NCBI RefSeq assembly: GCF_900156725.1
Contig: NZ_FTOI01000005.1
Coordinates: 124,001 to 188,000, forward strand
Length of the DNA stretch: 64,000 bases
Direction: 5' to 3'
DNA from: Kaistella chaponensis
GTDB taxonomy: Bacteria > Bacteroidota > Bacteroidia > Flavobacteriales > Weeksellaceae
The notes below the pieces were generated by a model. That model made no database searches and was not told where the DNA came from. It was given only the letters and a program-made list of their open reading frames with translations. Both the position numbers and the translations under genes were made by a program. This document shows, piece by piece, positions 33,413 to 40,815 of this stretch (positions are counted from its first letter, which is position 1; the number at the start of each line of letters is the position of its first letter).

Positions 33413-33808
33413 GTTCGGGGAATAAACTCTTTTTTAATTCACATAAAATTCATATTGCATTTAGTTTTTGGATTATCAACAGAAAATTTTCAGAAAGTTT
33501 AGGAGTGCAATTGAAGAAGTTTTCCATAAACACTTTCTTAATATAATGTGATTCTAAAAGTTATCCATAATTGTTAATAAACTATTTAAAGTTCTAAAAA
33601 TCAATATCTTAAAATATTAATAATATATGGAATGTACCGTTACTAAATGTGTTAAATTTTCTTAAAATTATTTTTCCCCAAACACCCAAACTACAACAAC
33701 ACTAATCATTTTCTTTTTTTAATAAAAGAATGTAATGTAGATAAAATGAGGTTTTGGGGATTGTGGAATTTTAAGTGAGATTAAATTTTTATTCGGCCGA
33801 ATTAATCC

Positions 33809-33816
33809 TAAATTTG
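33809..33816 (+). promoter_or_regulatory. -7 element of pgk
   Basis: TAAATTTG, 25 bp before the pgk ATG, matches TAnnTTTG. No -33 TTG at standard spacing. Confidence 0.45.
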
Positions 33817-33841
33817 TAAAACCAAAAATCAATAAAAAAAT

Positions 33842-35032
33842 ATGAAAACAATCAACGATTTTAATTTTAAAGATAAAAAAGCTTTGGTACGGGTAGATTT
33901 TAATGTGCCGCAAAGTTCAGATCTGAAAGTTACTGATAATAGTCGAATTCAAGCCGTAAAACCAACAATCGAGAAGATTCTGAACGATGGTGGATCGGTG
34001 ATATTGATGACGCATCTTGGTCGACCTAAAGGAAAAGTAACAGAAGAGTTTTCTTTAAAAAATATCGTTTCTGAGATTGAAGCAGTGATGGGAAAAAAAG
34101 TGATGTTTTGTTCAAACTGCATCGGTGAAGAAGCTCAGAAAATGACTGCAAATTTGCAACCTGGTGAAATTTTATTACTTGAAAATCTTCGTTTTTATAA
34201 TGAAGAAGAAAATGGTGATGTTCAGTTTGCAGAACAATTATCGAAATATGGCGATGCTTATGTGAATGATGCTTTCGGAACTGCGCATAGAGAACATGCT
34301 TCTACTGCAGTTATTGCTCAATTTTTTCCTTCAACTAAATTTTTCGGTTTATTAATGGCGAAGGAATTAGAAGCCATCGATAAAGTGCTTAAAAATGGAG
34401 AAAAACCAGTGTTGGCTATTTTGGGTGGATCGAAAGTTTCCACTAAAATTACCATTATCGAAAATATTTTACCAGCGATTGATCACTTAATTATTGGTGG
34501 TGGAATGGCATTTACTTTTGTAAAAGCTTTAGGTGGTCAGATTGGAAACTCCCTTGTTGAAACTGACAAATTGCAATTAGCGCTGGAAATTTTAGAAAAT
34601 GCAAAAAAGCAAAACGTAAAAGTGCATTTACCGGTAGATATTGTGATTGCAGATGAATTTAATAACGATGCAGAAAGGAAAGAAGTAGATGTTTATGAAA
34701 TTCCAGACGGTTGGATGGGATTAGATGCGGGAACAAAAACAAGATTATTGAATCATGATGTGATTATGAATTCTAGAACGATTTTGTGGAATGGTCCGAT
34801 TGGTGTTTTTGAGATGCCTAACTTTTCTGCTGGTACAATTGCATTAGGTGACAGTATTGCGGAAGCTACTGAATTGGGAGCTTTCTCCTTAGTTGGTGGT
34901 GGAGACAGTGTCGCGTTTGTAAAACAATTCGGTTATGACGAAAAGGTAAGTTATGTTTCGACCGGAGGTGGAGCGATGTTGGAGAGTTTAGAAGGAAAAG
35001 AACTTCCTGGCGTAAAAGCAATTAATCATTAA
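33842..35032 (+). CDS. pgk: Phosphoglycerate kinase
   Basis: Glycolytic enzyme making ATP and 3-phosphoglycerate from 1,3-bisphosphoglycerate. The 396-residue protein has the N-domain substrate motifs KKALVRVDFNVP and MTHLGRPKG, YVNDAFGTAHREHAST, the hinge region and AILGGSKVSTKI, and the nucleotide-binding NGPIGVFE and GGGDSVAFVKQFG in the C-domain. It is monocistronic, with a -7 element and a strong terminator. The enzyme is complete and of normal length. Confidence 0.98.
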   Translation: MKTINDFNFKDKKALVRVDFNVPQSSDLKVTDNSRIQAVKPTIEKILNDGGSVILMTHLGRPKGKVTEEFSLKNIVSEIEAVMGKKVMFCSNCIGEEAQKMTANLQPGEILLLENLRFYNEEENGDVQFAEQLSKYGDAYVNDAFGTAHREHASTAVIAQFFPSTKFFGLLMAKELEAIDKVLKNGEKPVLAILGGSKVSTKITIIENILPAIDHLIIGGGMAFTFVKALGGQIGNSLVETDKLQLALEILENAKKQNVKVHLPVDIVIADEFNNDAERKEVDVYEIPDGWMGLDAGTKTRLLNHDVIMNSRTILWNGPIGVFEMPNFSAGTIALGDSIAEATELGAFSLVGGGDSVAFVKQFGYDEKVSYVSTGGGAMLESLEGKELPGVKAINH

Positions 35033-35067
35033 TTTACGAAAAAGTTAAGCAAACTTATTTTTTTTAT

Positions 35068-35097
35068 AAGTCTCCATTTGTTGGAGACTTTTTTTTT
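35068..35097 (+). terminator. Terminator of pgk
   Basis: A 9-bp perfect stem AAGTCTCCA / TGGAGACTT with a 5-nt loop and nine T, 35 bp after the stop. The rest of the gap up to 35311 is AT-rich and shows nothing else. Confidence 0.9.
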
Positions 35098-35311
35098 ATG
35101 TTATTTTTTAATTTCTCATGATGCAAATAAAAAAATAGAAATTTACAATCTTCTTTTTTTTATTTGAAAAATATGATCATTAATTTTTAATCTGGATTAT
35201 TTTATCGCAACATTTTTTTTGAAGATTTTTTTAAAGATAATTGGTGAAAACTGTAAATTTTCGAAAGTACACTCAAAAATGGCCTTCATAAATAGGTTAA
35301 AAACGGAAAAA

Positions 35312-36130
35312 CTATTTTTTTTCGATTACGTATATCAAACTCGAATATTCGTTGTTTTTTGATGCTTTAAAATTAGAAATGGTTCCAAAAACCAGACCTT
35401 TAATCCAAAAAAGACTAGATTTTTTATATTTTTCACTCAGCATTGAAATATAAAAGGAGTCGAGTAGGAGTGGCTTTATTTTTTTAATTTTCCACTTATC
35501 GGTATTCATTAATTTTTCCATTCCCGCTTTGGTGAAATGATAAATATGACGAGGTACATCATAAGCAGCCCAAAACTCTTTGTAATGTTGAGCATCAAAT
35601 GAAGTGGGATTAGGAACTGCGATAATCAGTAAACCATTGGTTTTTAGTTTATTATGAAATATTTGCAAGATATCGTTTTGATTATCAATATGTTCAAAAA
35701 CATGCCATAAAGTAATCGCATCTAAACTTTCATTTTCTATTAGATCTAGGTTGCTTAGAATGATGGTTTTTGATAATTTTTGACTAGCATAATTTCTTGC
35801 GGATTCATTGGGTTCAAATCCGTAGGTTTGGAAATCATTTTCTATAAATTTTAGAAATTCACCTGCACCGCATCCGTAATCAAGTACTTTATCCTTTGCT
35901 GTTAATTCTTTTGTTAAGATATTTTTTTTATATTTTAAATTAAAACCTTGTAAGAATTTGTACAGTTTTTCCTTCAGACTTCCAGAATCTTGATGGTGCG
36001 AAATATAGTCTGAACTATCATAATATTTATCTAAATTTTCAGGAACTGGCGATGTTCTATAAATGCCTTTAGTTTCCGTTTCTTTTATTTCGAATATTTC
36101 TTGTGTTAAAAAATGATCTTTAATTTTCAT
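35312..36130 (-). CDS. Class I SAM-dependent methyltransferase
   Basis: A 272-residue methyltransferase. The SAM-binding motif I is KVLDYGCGAGEFLKFI (about residues 82-97), with the acidic end of strand 2 in YGFEPNESARNYA and LDAITLWHVFEHI. The N-terminal RTSPVPENLDKYYDSSDYISH and C-terminal FTKAGMEKLM match the Methyltransf-12/23 proteins common in polysaccharide and envelope loci. The acceptor is unknown. It lies downstream of mnmG on the same strand, with the parS palindrome between them. Confidence 0.8.
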   Translation of the reverse strand: MKIKDHFLTQEIFEIKETETKGIYRTSPVPENLDKYYDSSDYISHHQDSGSLKEKLYKFLQGFNLKYKKNILTKELTAKDKVLDYGCGAGEFLKFIENDFQTYGFEPNESARNYASQKLSKTIILSNLDLIENESLDAITLWHVFEHIDNQNDILQIFHNKLKTNGLLIIAVPNPTSFDAQHYKEFWAAYDVPRHIYHFTKAGMEKLMNTDKWKIKKIKPLLLDSFYISMLSEKYKKSSLFWIKGLVFGTISNFKASKNNEYSSLIYVIEKK

Positions 36131-36186
36131 TTAACAGTCGTCTGGTTTGAGGATAAATTGATGTGATTTACAAGTTCGATCTATAT

Positions 36187-36228
36187 GATAAAATCAAAAT
36201 GTTTCACGTGAAACATTTTGATTTTATC
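36187..36228. other. parS: parS site 1 within a perfect 42-bp palindrome
   Basis: TGTTTCACGTGAAACA (36200-36215) is an exact 16-bp parS, the ParB binding site. It is the centre of a perfect palindrome with 21-bp arms spanning 36187-36228, whose right end includes the mnmG stop codon (36224-36226). As RNA the palindrome would form a long hairpin, so it might also end mnmG transcription, although no clear U-tract follows. ParB/ParA genes are not in the window. Confidence 0.85.
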
Positions 36229-38086
36229 GTCCTAAATAGATAAGAAGTACATTGATATCAGCTGGAGAAACACCGCTGATTCTTCCTGCTTGTGCAATCG
36301 AATGTGGCTTTACTTTATTTAATTTTTGCTTTGCTTCAGATGATAAAGAATTGATATTGGAGTAATCAAAATCTTCCGGAATTTTAATTGTTTCCAGTCG
36401 ATTTAATTTTGCCACGTTTTCCTTTTCCTTTTCAATATAACCTCTGTATTTAATATTGATTTCTGCCTGTTCTTTTACTTCTTCTGAAAATTGCTGCGAT
36501 TTTTCTCGAATAAAATCGATTTCTTCCAATTTCTCGATTGTTATGTTTGGTCGAGTAAGAATCTGTGACGCGCGGTAAGCTTGGTCGACAGGTGAGGATT
36601 CGATGCTTTGTAAAACAGGATTAATGATCCCAGGTTTTAACGATGTTTCTTTCAAATAATTTTCTAATTCATCGCTTTTACTTATTTTTTCTTCAACGTT
36701 TCTGAGTCGTTGTTCGTCTGCTAAACCTAAATCATAAGCTTTGCTCGTTAAGCGAATATCTGCATTATCTTGTCTTAAAAGCAATCGATATTCTGCCCGT
36801 GAAGTAAACATTCTGTAGGGTTCTTCGGTACCTTTTGTAATTAAATCATCGATTAAAACACCGATATAAGCTTCATCTCGATTTAAGATAAAATCGCCCT
36901 TGTCATGAACTTTGTTATGTGCATTAATTCCGGCCATTAAACCTTGTCCTGCAGCTTCTTCATAACCGGTTGTACCGTTGATCTGTCCAGCGAAATATAA
37001 GTTTTGAATCAATTTGGTTTCCAAAGTATGGTAGAGTTGGGTAGGAGGGAAGTAGTCGTATTCAATGGCATATCCTGGTCTAAACACTTTTACATTTTGG
37101 AACCCAGGAATGTGCTTCATCGCTTTAATCTGAATTTCTTCAGGAAGTGATGAACTGAATCCATTTACATAGATTTCTACGGTTCTCCAACCTTCTGGTT
37201 CTACAAATAATTGATGCCTATTTCTTTCTGCAAATCGATTGATTTTATCCTCTATACTTGGACAGTAGCGTGGACCAGTACTTTGTATGGTGCCGTTAAA
37301 CATAGGACTTCTGTCGAATCCTTCTCGTAAAATATCATGAACTGTTTCGTTGGTATAAACGATATGACAACTGAGCTGTTTTGTTAGTTTTGGAGTATCA
37401 GAATAGGAAAACTTTTGCGGTTTTTCGTCGCCTTTTTGTTCGTCCATTTGGGAATAATCCAAACTTCTACCGTCAACTCTTGGTGGAGTTCCAGTTTTCA
37501 TTCTCCCTGATTCAAAACCTAAAGAAACCAACTGCTCCGTAATTCCAAATGCTTTTGGTTCACCCATTCGTCCTCCACCTAATTGTTTGTCACCAACGTG
37601 AATTAATCCGTTTAGGAAGGTTCCGTTGGTTAACACAACAGATTTAGCTTTGATTTTTATTCCTAAAGAGGTGATTACACCGACTACTTTGTGATTTTCA
37701 ATGATTAAACTTTTAACCATGTCTTGAAAAAAATCGAGATTTTTGGTGTTTTCCAAAGCATATCTCCATTCTTCTGCAAAAAGCATTCTGTCATTTTGGG
37801 TTCTTGGGGACCACATTGCTGGTCCTTTAGAAAGGTTTAACATCTTGAACTGAATGGCAGATTTATCGGCAATGATTCCGGAGTAACCTCCCATTGCGTC
37901 AATTTCTCGAACAATTTGACCTTTTGCAATTCCGCCCATTGCAGGATTGCAAGACATTTGTCCGATTGTTTGCATGTTCATGGTAATCAATAAGGTTTTA
38001 GAACCTAAGTTGGCTGCTGCAGCTGCAGCTTCAGATCCGGCGTGTCCTGCTCCTACAACGATTACATCGTATATTTCGCTTATCAT
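36224..38086 (-). CDS. mnmG: tRNA uridine-5-carboxymethylaminomethyl synthesis enzyme MnmG (GidA)
   Basis: FAD- and NADH-dependent enzyme that, with MnmE, adds cmnm5 to U34 of tRNAs. The 620-residue protein has the N-terminal GxGxxG motif YDVIVVGAGHAGSEAAAAAANLG, MSCNPAMGGIAKGQIVREIDAMGG and GTPPRVDGRSLDYSQM, plus the conserved EEAAGQGLMAGINAH and TSRAEYRLLLRQDNAD, and the C-terminal MnmE-binding helices ending AGRISGVSPADINVLLIYLGR. Both ends carry parS sites, and its stop codon lies inside the parS palindrome. In many bacteria this gene is near oriC. mnmA, acting on the same base, is at 57.4 kb. Confidence 0.97.
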   Translation of the reverse strand: MISEIYDVIVVGAGHAGSEAAAAAANLGSKTLLITMNMQTIGQMSCNPAMGGIAKGQIVREIDAMGGYSGIIADKSAIQFKMLNLSKGPAMWSPRTQNDRMLFAEEWRYALENTKNLDFFQDMVKSLIIENHKVVGVITSLGIKIKAKSVVLTNGTFLNGLIHVGDKQLGGGRMGEPKAFGITEQLVSLGFESGRMKTGTPPRVDGRSLDYSQMDEQKGDEKPQKFSYSDTPKLTKQLSCHIVYTNETVHDILREGFDRSPMFNGTIQSTGPRYCPSIEDKINRFAERNRHQLFVEPEGWRTVEIYVNGFSSSLPEEIQIKAMKHIPGFQNVKVFRPGYAIEYDYFPPTQLYHTLETKLIQNLYFAGQINGTTGYEEAAGQGLMAGINAHNKVHDKGDFILNRDEAYIGVLIDDLITKGTEEPYRMFTSRAEYRLLLRQDNADIRLTSKAYDLGLADEQRLRNVEEKISKSDELENYLKETSLKPGIINPVLQSIESSPVDQAYRASQILTRPNITIEKLEEIDFIREKSQQFSEEVKEQAEINIKYRGYIEKEKENVAKLNRLETIKIPEDFDYSNINSLSSEAKQKLNKVKPHSIAQAGRISGVSPADINVLLIYLGR

Positions 38087-38116
38087 TATTTGTTGATAAA
38101 TGAGTTAATTTAAAAA

Positions 38117-38132
38117 TTGTTTCACGTGAAAC
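38117..38132. other. parS: parS site 2
   Basis: A second exact copy of TGTTTCACGTGAAACA, in the gap between mnmG (start 38086) and ybeY (end 38239), about 1.9 kb from parS 1. The inverted repeat is 16 bp with a 1-bp asymmetry outside, and lacks the extended arms of site 1. A DnaA-like TGTTGATAA (38091-38099) lies 17 bp away, a one-mismatch hit that may be chance. Confidence 0.85.
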
Positions 38133-38238
38133 ATTTATCTTTTCTTTCGGTTTTATGAATTTTCAACCCAGATCGAACCGATATCTTATTGTGCCGTAGA
38201 GTGGAGCAATAAATGCACTGAACAATGTAAAAGGGTTC

Positions 38239-38646
38239 CTAAAAAATTGATAAATAATAATCTTCTTTCTGGCGCATTTCGGAGATTTCTTCGTCTGTTT
38301 TATCCTTATATCCGCAGAGATGTAAAACCCCATGTGCTAAAACTCGAAGTAATTCAGAATTAAACGCATTGGATAACGTAGAAGAGTTGTCTAAAATGCG
38401 GGGCAAAGATACGAAAATATCTGCCGAAATAGTTTTACCCTTTACGTAATCAAAAGTGATCACATCCGTATAATAATCGTGATTAAGAAAATCTTTATTT
38501 ACTTGTAGAAGATGATCGTCGTCACAAAAAATATAATTGATTTCTCCTGGCTTCTTATCCTCAGAAATAATAAGTTCTTTTAACCAATTTTCTGTATTTG
38601 GCGGAAGGGTAATTTCATCTATATTTTCAAAGAAAAATTGTATCAT
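38239..38646 (-). CDS. ybeY: Endoribonuclease YbeY (rRNA maturation factor)
   Basis: Metal-dependent endoribonuclease involved in 16S rRNA 3'-end processing and ribosome quality control. The 135-residue protein ends with the zinc motif LAHGVLHLCGYKDKTDEE, the HGxLHLxGxDH-type signature with its final position as Lys-Asp-Lys. Upstream are NYIFCDDDHLLQVNKDFLNHDYYTDVITFDY, the family core (shown here only in outline), and SADIFVSLPRI. It lies 3 bp after the patatin gene in the tdk-murF/alr-patatin-ybeY operon. Confidence 0.92.
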   Translation of the reverse strand: MIQFFFENIDEITLPPNTENWLKELIISEDKKPGEINYIFCDDDHLLQVNKDFLNHDYYTDVITFDYVKGKTISADIFVSLPRILDNSSTLSNAFNSELLRVLAHGVLHLCGYKDKTDEEISEMRQKEDYYLSIF

Positions 38647-38649
38647 ATT

Positions 38650-40815
38650 TTAAAAATAGTGTCCCATTACAACACTGAAAATATTATTATTGAACAGTAA
38701 GGAACGGCTGTAATTGATTTTAATTTGCCCGAGTGGCGATTTGTAACCAAGAGTAAGACCTGCGGAGGAAGCATTTACATGAAAGATATCGTCAACTTTG
38801 ATATCATTAAATAAATTGGCAATGCTCAAGTTGGCTTCTATAAAGTAGTTTTTATAGACATTGAATTGAAAACTATTACTATTTGTTAATAGATTTTTTG
38901 CACTTAATTCGCCGAATTCATAACCTTGAAACGGGGTGAAATTTCCTAAATATTGCGCGAAAATTCCTCCAATTCTGTATTCATAGTAGCTTGGAAGTCT
39001 TTTTCCTACCGTTAAACCGCCAAAAAGTCCCAAACGATAAGTAAACCAGGGAGTAATGCGGAAGTTAAGTTGTGTAGTGATTTTGGCCTGTAAAGTGCGC
39101 CCGTCTTGTTCTTTATTAAGGAGGTCTAAAATTTTTCCTTCTGCATTTAGATATATTCCTTTGGTAGGAAAACTTTTATCATCTTGGGTATCACTTTTAA
39201 TAAAAAGATACGAATTGATAAAATTAGTTCCATTGGTATAATTGGGAGTCCCAGTATATTTGGTTTCAAAATAATCATGACTAAATCCACCACCGATTGC
39301 GTATTTATCTCGCCACACCGATTGGATGAAAGCTTCGTTTCTGAACCAATTCCATTTTTCATAAATATTAGAGGCGCCATCATTCAAATTAAGAGTCATT
39401 CCAGAGGAGTAGATCCCAAATCCTGGGATATAACCATTATCTATGAAATAATTTAAGTAATATCTCGCCTGATCACCGACAACTAGATCCAATGAAACGA
39501 TGGAGTTTCTAAAGAGTAACCTTTTAGCTGTCATGTTTAGCAACAAACCTGTTTTGAAAATTTCATCGTAATGCAAACCAAATTTCAGAAAAAAACGAGT
39601 GTCATCTTCGGTTACGTTTAATTTTAGATAATTCGCGTTGTTCTTTTGAACAATATCATAGTTAATTAACGTGTAATTGTTGGTTGCATAGAGTGCATCA
39701 ATCATTTTGTTGATGCCACCATACGTTTGCAGTGTGGGAATCCGGAGATTCATCTTACCTCTCACATAGTTTTTTCCGAAAATGTGATTGTTATCAAGAA
39801 TCAAACTGTCAATTTTGTACACATTAGAATAAATAGAACTCAAAGGAGCATGTAAAACAGTAGGATCTTTTTTAGGTAATAATGATAAAGGTTCGATATA
39901 TTTCTGCGTTTCCACGTACCCAGAATCCAAGATTGCCTTTTTGAAATCGTAACTGGTTGCACCCATTCCCTTTAAATCAGGACGAATATTGATATCAGTA
40001 AATTGATATTGACGTTTAGTTTCTTTTTGAATTCCGAAATCAATGACTTGGTTCAAAATATCAATGGCGCTACCTAAATTTTTTGCATTTGCTAAACCTT
40101 GACTTAAATCTACGCCAATTACGATATCCATTCCTTTGTCTTTTAAAGGTTTAGAAGGATAGTTGATCGTCATGGCGCCATCAATATATAATGAATCACC
40201 AATTTTCACAGGATCCATTAACGATGGAAAGGCTGAACTTGCCATGATTGAACTCACCAAATCGCCCTTTTCAAAAGTTTCCATTTTACCGCTCTCCAAA
40301 TTAGTTCCAATACATAAAAATGGGATCGGAAGTTTTGAAAAATCACTGATTGTAGATACGTTTTTGAACAGTTCCTTCAAGAGGTAAATGTTTTTTTGAC
40401 CTGTAGAAATTGCTTTGGGCAAAACATTTATTTTACCTTCTTTTACGGGAATGGAAATGATATATTTATCTACCGATTTATTAAAAAATGAAGTCTCCTG
40501 TCTTGTTTTTTCATTGGCAATGATACTGTAAAAGTCTGTATCCATTACAATTTTTTCAATTTCTTTCCCGGAATACCCAGAAGCGTACAGACCACCAACT
40601 ATTGCACCCATACTAGTCCCAGAAATGTAGTCGATTTTCACTCCCAACGAATCGAGAACTTTTAAGACGCCGATGTGAGCAAATCCTTTTGCACCACCGC
40701 CAGAAAGCGATAATCCAATTTTTGCGTTTTTTGGAACGTTGAATCCTTCTTTTACCTGAGCGGTCAGGAAAAGGTTGCATAGGATTGCTAGAAAAAGGAA
40801 CAGTTTTATTTTCAT
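38650..40815 (-). CDS. Patatin-like phospholipase fused to an Omp85-type surface antigen barrel
   Basis: A 721-residue exported protein. A signal peptide (1-20, ending LTAQ) is followed by a patatin domain (about 34-250) with the oxyanion loop SGGGAKG (38-44), the nucleophile Ser68 in GTSMG and the catalytic Asp212 in DGA. A POTRA-like linker (about 330-400, PTLQTYGGINKMI) leads to a C-terminal beta-barrel ending KINYSRSLLF...VVMGHYF. This is the PlpD/RssA-with-barrel architecture of autotransporter-like lipases (type Vd). Substrate lipids are unknown. Its ATG abuts the murF-alr stop without a gap, so the two are co-translated in the tdk operon. Confidence 0.85.
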   Translation of the reverse strand: MKIKLFLFLAILCNLFLTAQVKEGFNVPKNAKIGLSLSGGGAKGFAHIGVLKVLDSLGVKIDYISGTSMGAIVGGLYASGYSGKEIEKIVMDTDFYSIIANEKTRQETSFFNKSVDKYIISIPVKEGKINVLPKAISTGQKNIYLLKELFKNVSTISDFSKLPIPFLCIGTNLESGKMETFEKGDLVSSIMASSAFPSLMDPVKIGDSLYIDGAMTINYPSKPLKDKGMDIVIGVDLSQGLANAKNLGSAIDILNQVIDFGIQKETKRQYQFTDINIRPDLKGMGATSYDFKKAILDSGYVETQKYIEPLSLLPKKDPTVLHAPLSSIYSNVYKIDSLILDNNHIFGKNYVRGKMNLRIPTLQTYGGINKMIDALYATNNYTLINYDIVQKNNANYLKLNVTEDDTRFFLKFGLHYDEIFKTGLLLNMTAKRLLFRNSIVSLDLVVGDQARYYLNYFIDNGYIPGFGIYSSGMTLNLNDGASNIYEKWNWFRNEAFIQSVWRDKYAIGGGFSHDYFETKYTGTPNYTNGTNFINSYLFIKSDTQDDKSFPTKGIYLNAEGKILDLLNKEQDGRTLQAKITTQLNFRITPWFTYRLGLFGGLTVGKRLPSYYEYRIGGIFAQYLGNFTPFQGYEFGELSAKNLLTNSNSFQFNVYKNYFIEANLSIANLFNDIKVDDIFHVNASSAGLTLGYKSPLGQIKINYSRSLLFNNNIFSVVMGHYF

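Larger units (their letters stand above)
33115..33841. other. oriC: Large AT-rich gap with DnaA-box cluster: oriC candidate
   Basis: This 727-bp gap between divergent rpiB and pgk has no credible gene. It contains a perfect DnaA box TGTGGATAA (33404-33412, TTATCCACA on the minus strand), TTATCAACA (33473-33481) and TTATCCATA (33561-33569), each one mismatch off. A very AT-rich stretch (about 33570-33640) next to the boxes could be the unwinding element. Two exact parS sites lie 2.6 and 4.5 kb to the right. The section 33241-33400 is more mixed in composition and holds nothing I recognise. dnaA is not in the window, which is not unusual for Bacteroidetes. The assignment is an inference. Confidence 0.45.

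Noticed and set aside
33719-33913. Minus-strand frame across the pgk promoter
   Set aside because: It overlaps the pgk -7 element and start codon and has no family-like sequence.
38091-38099. TGTTGATAA near parS 2 as a DnaA box
   Set aside because: It is one mismatch from consensus, isolated, and such matches are expected several times in a window of this size and composition.
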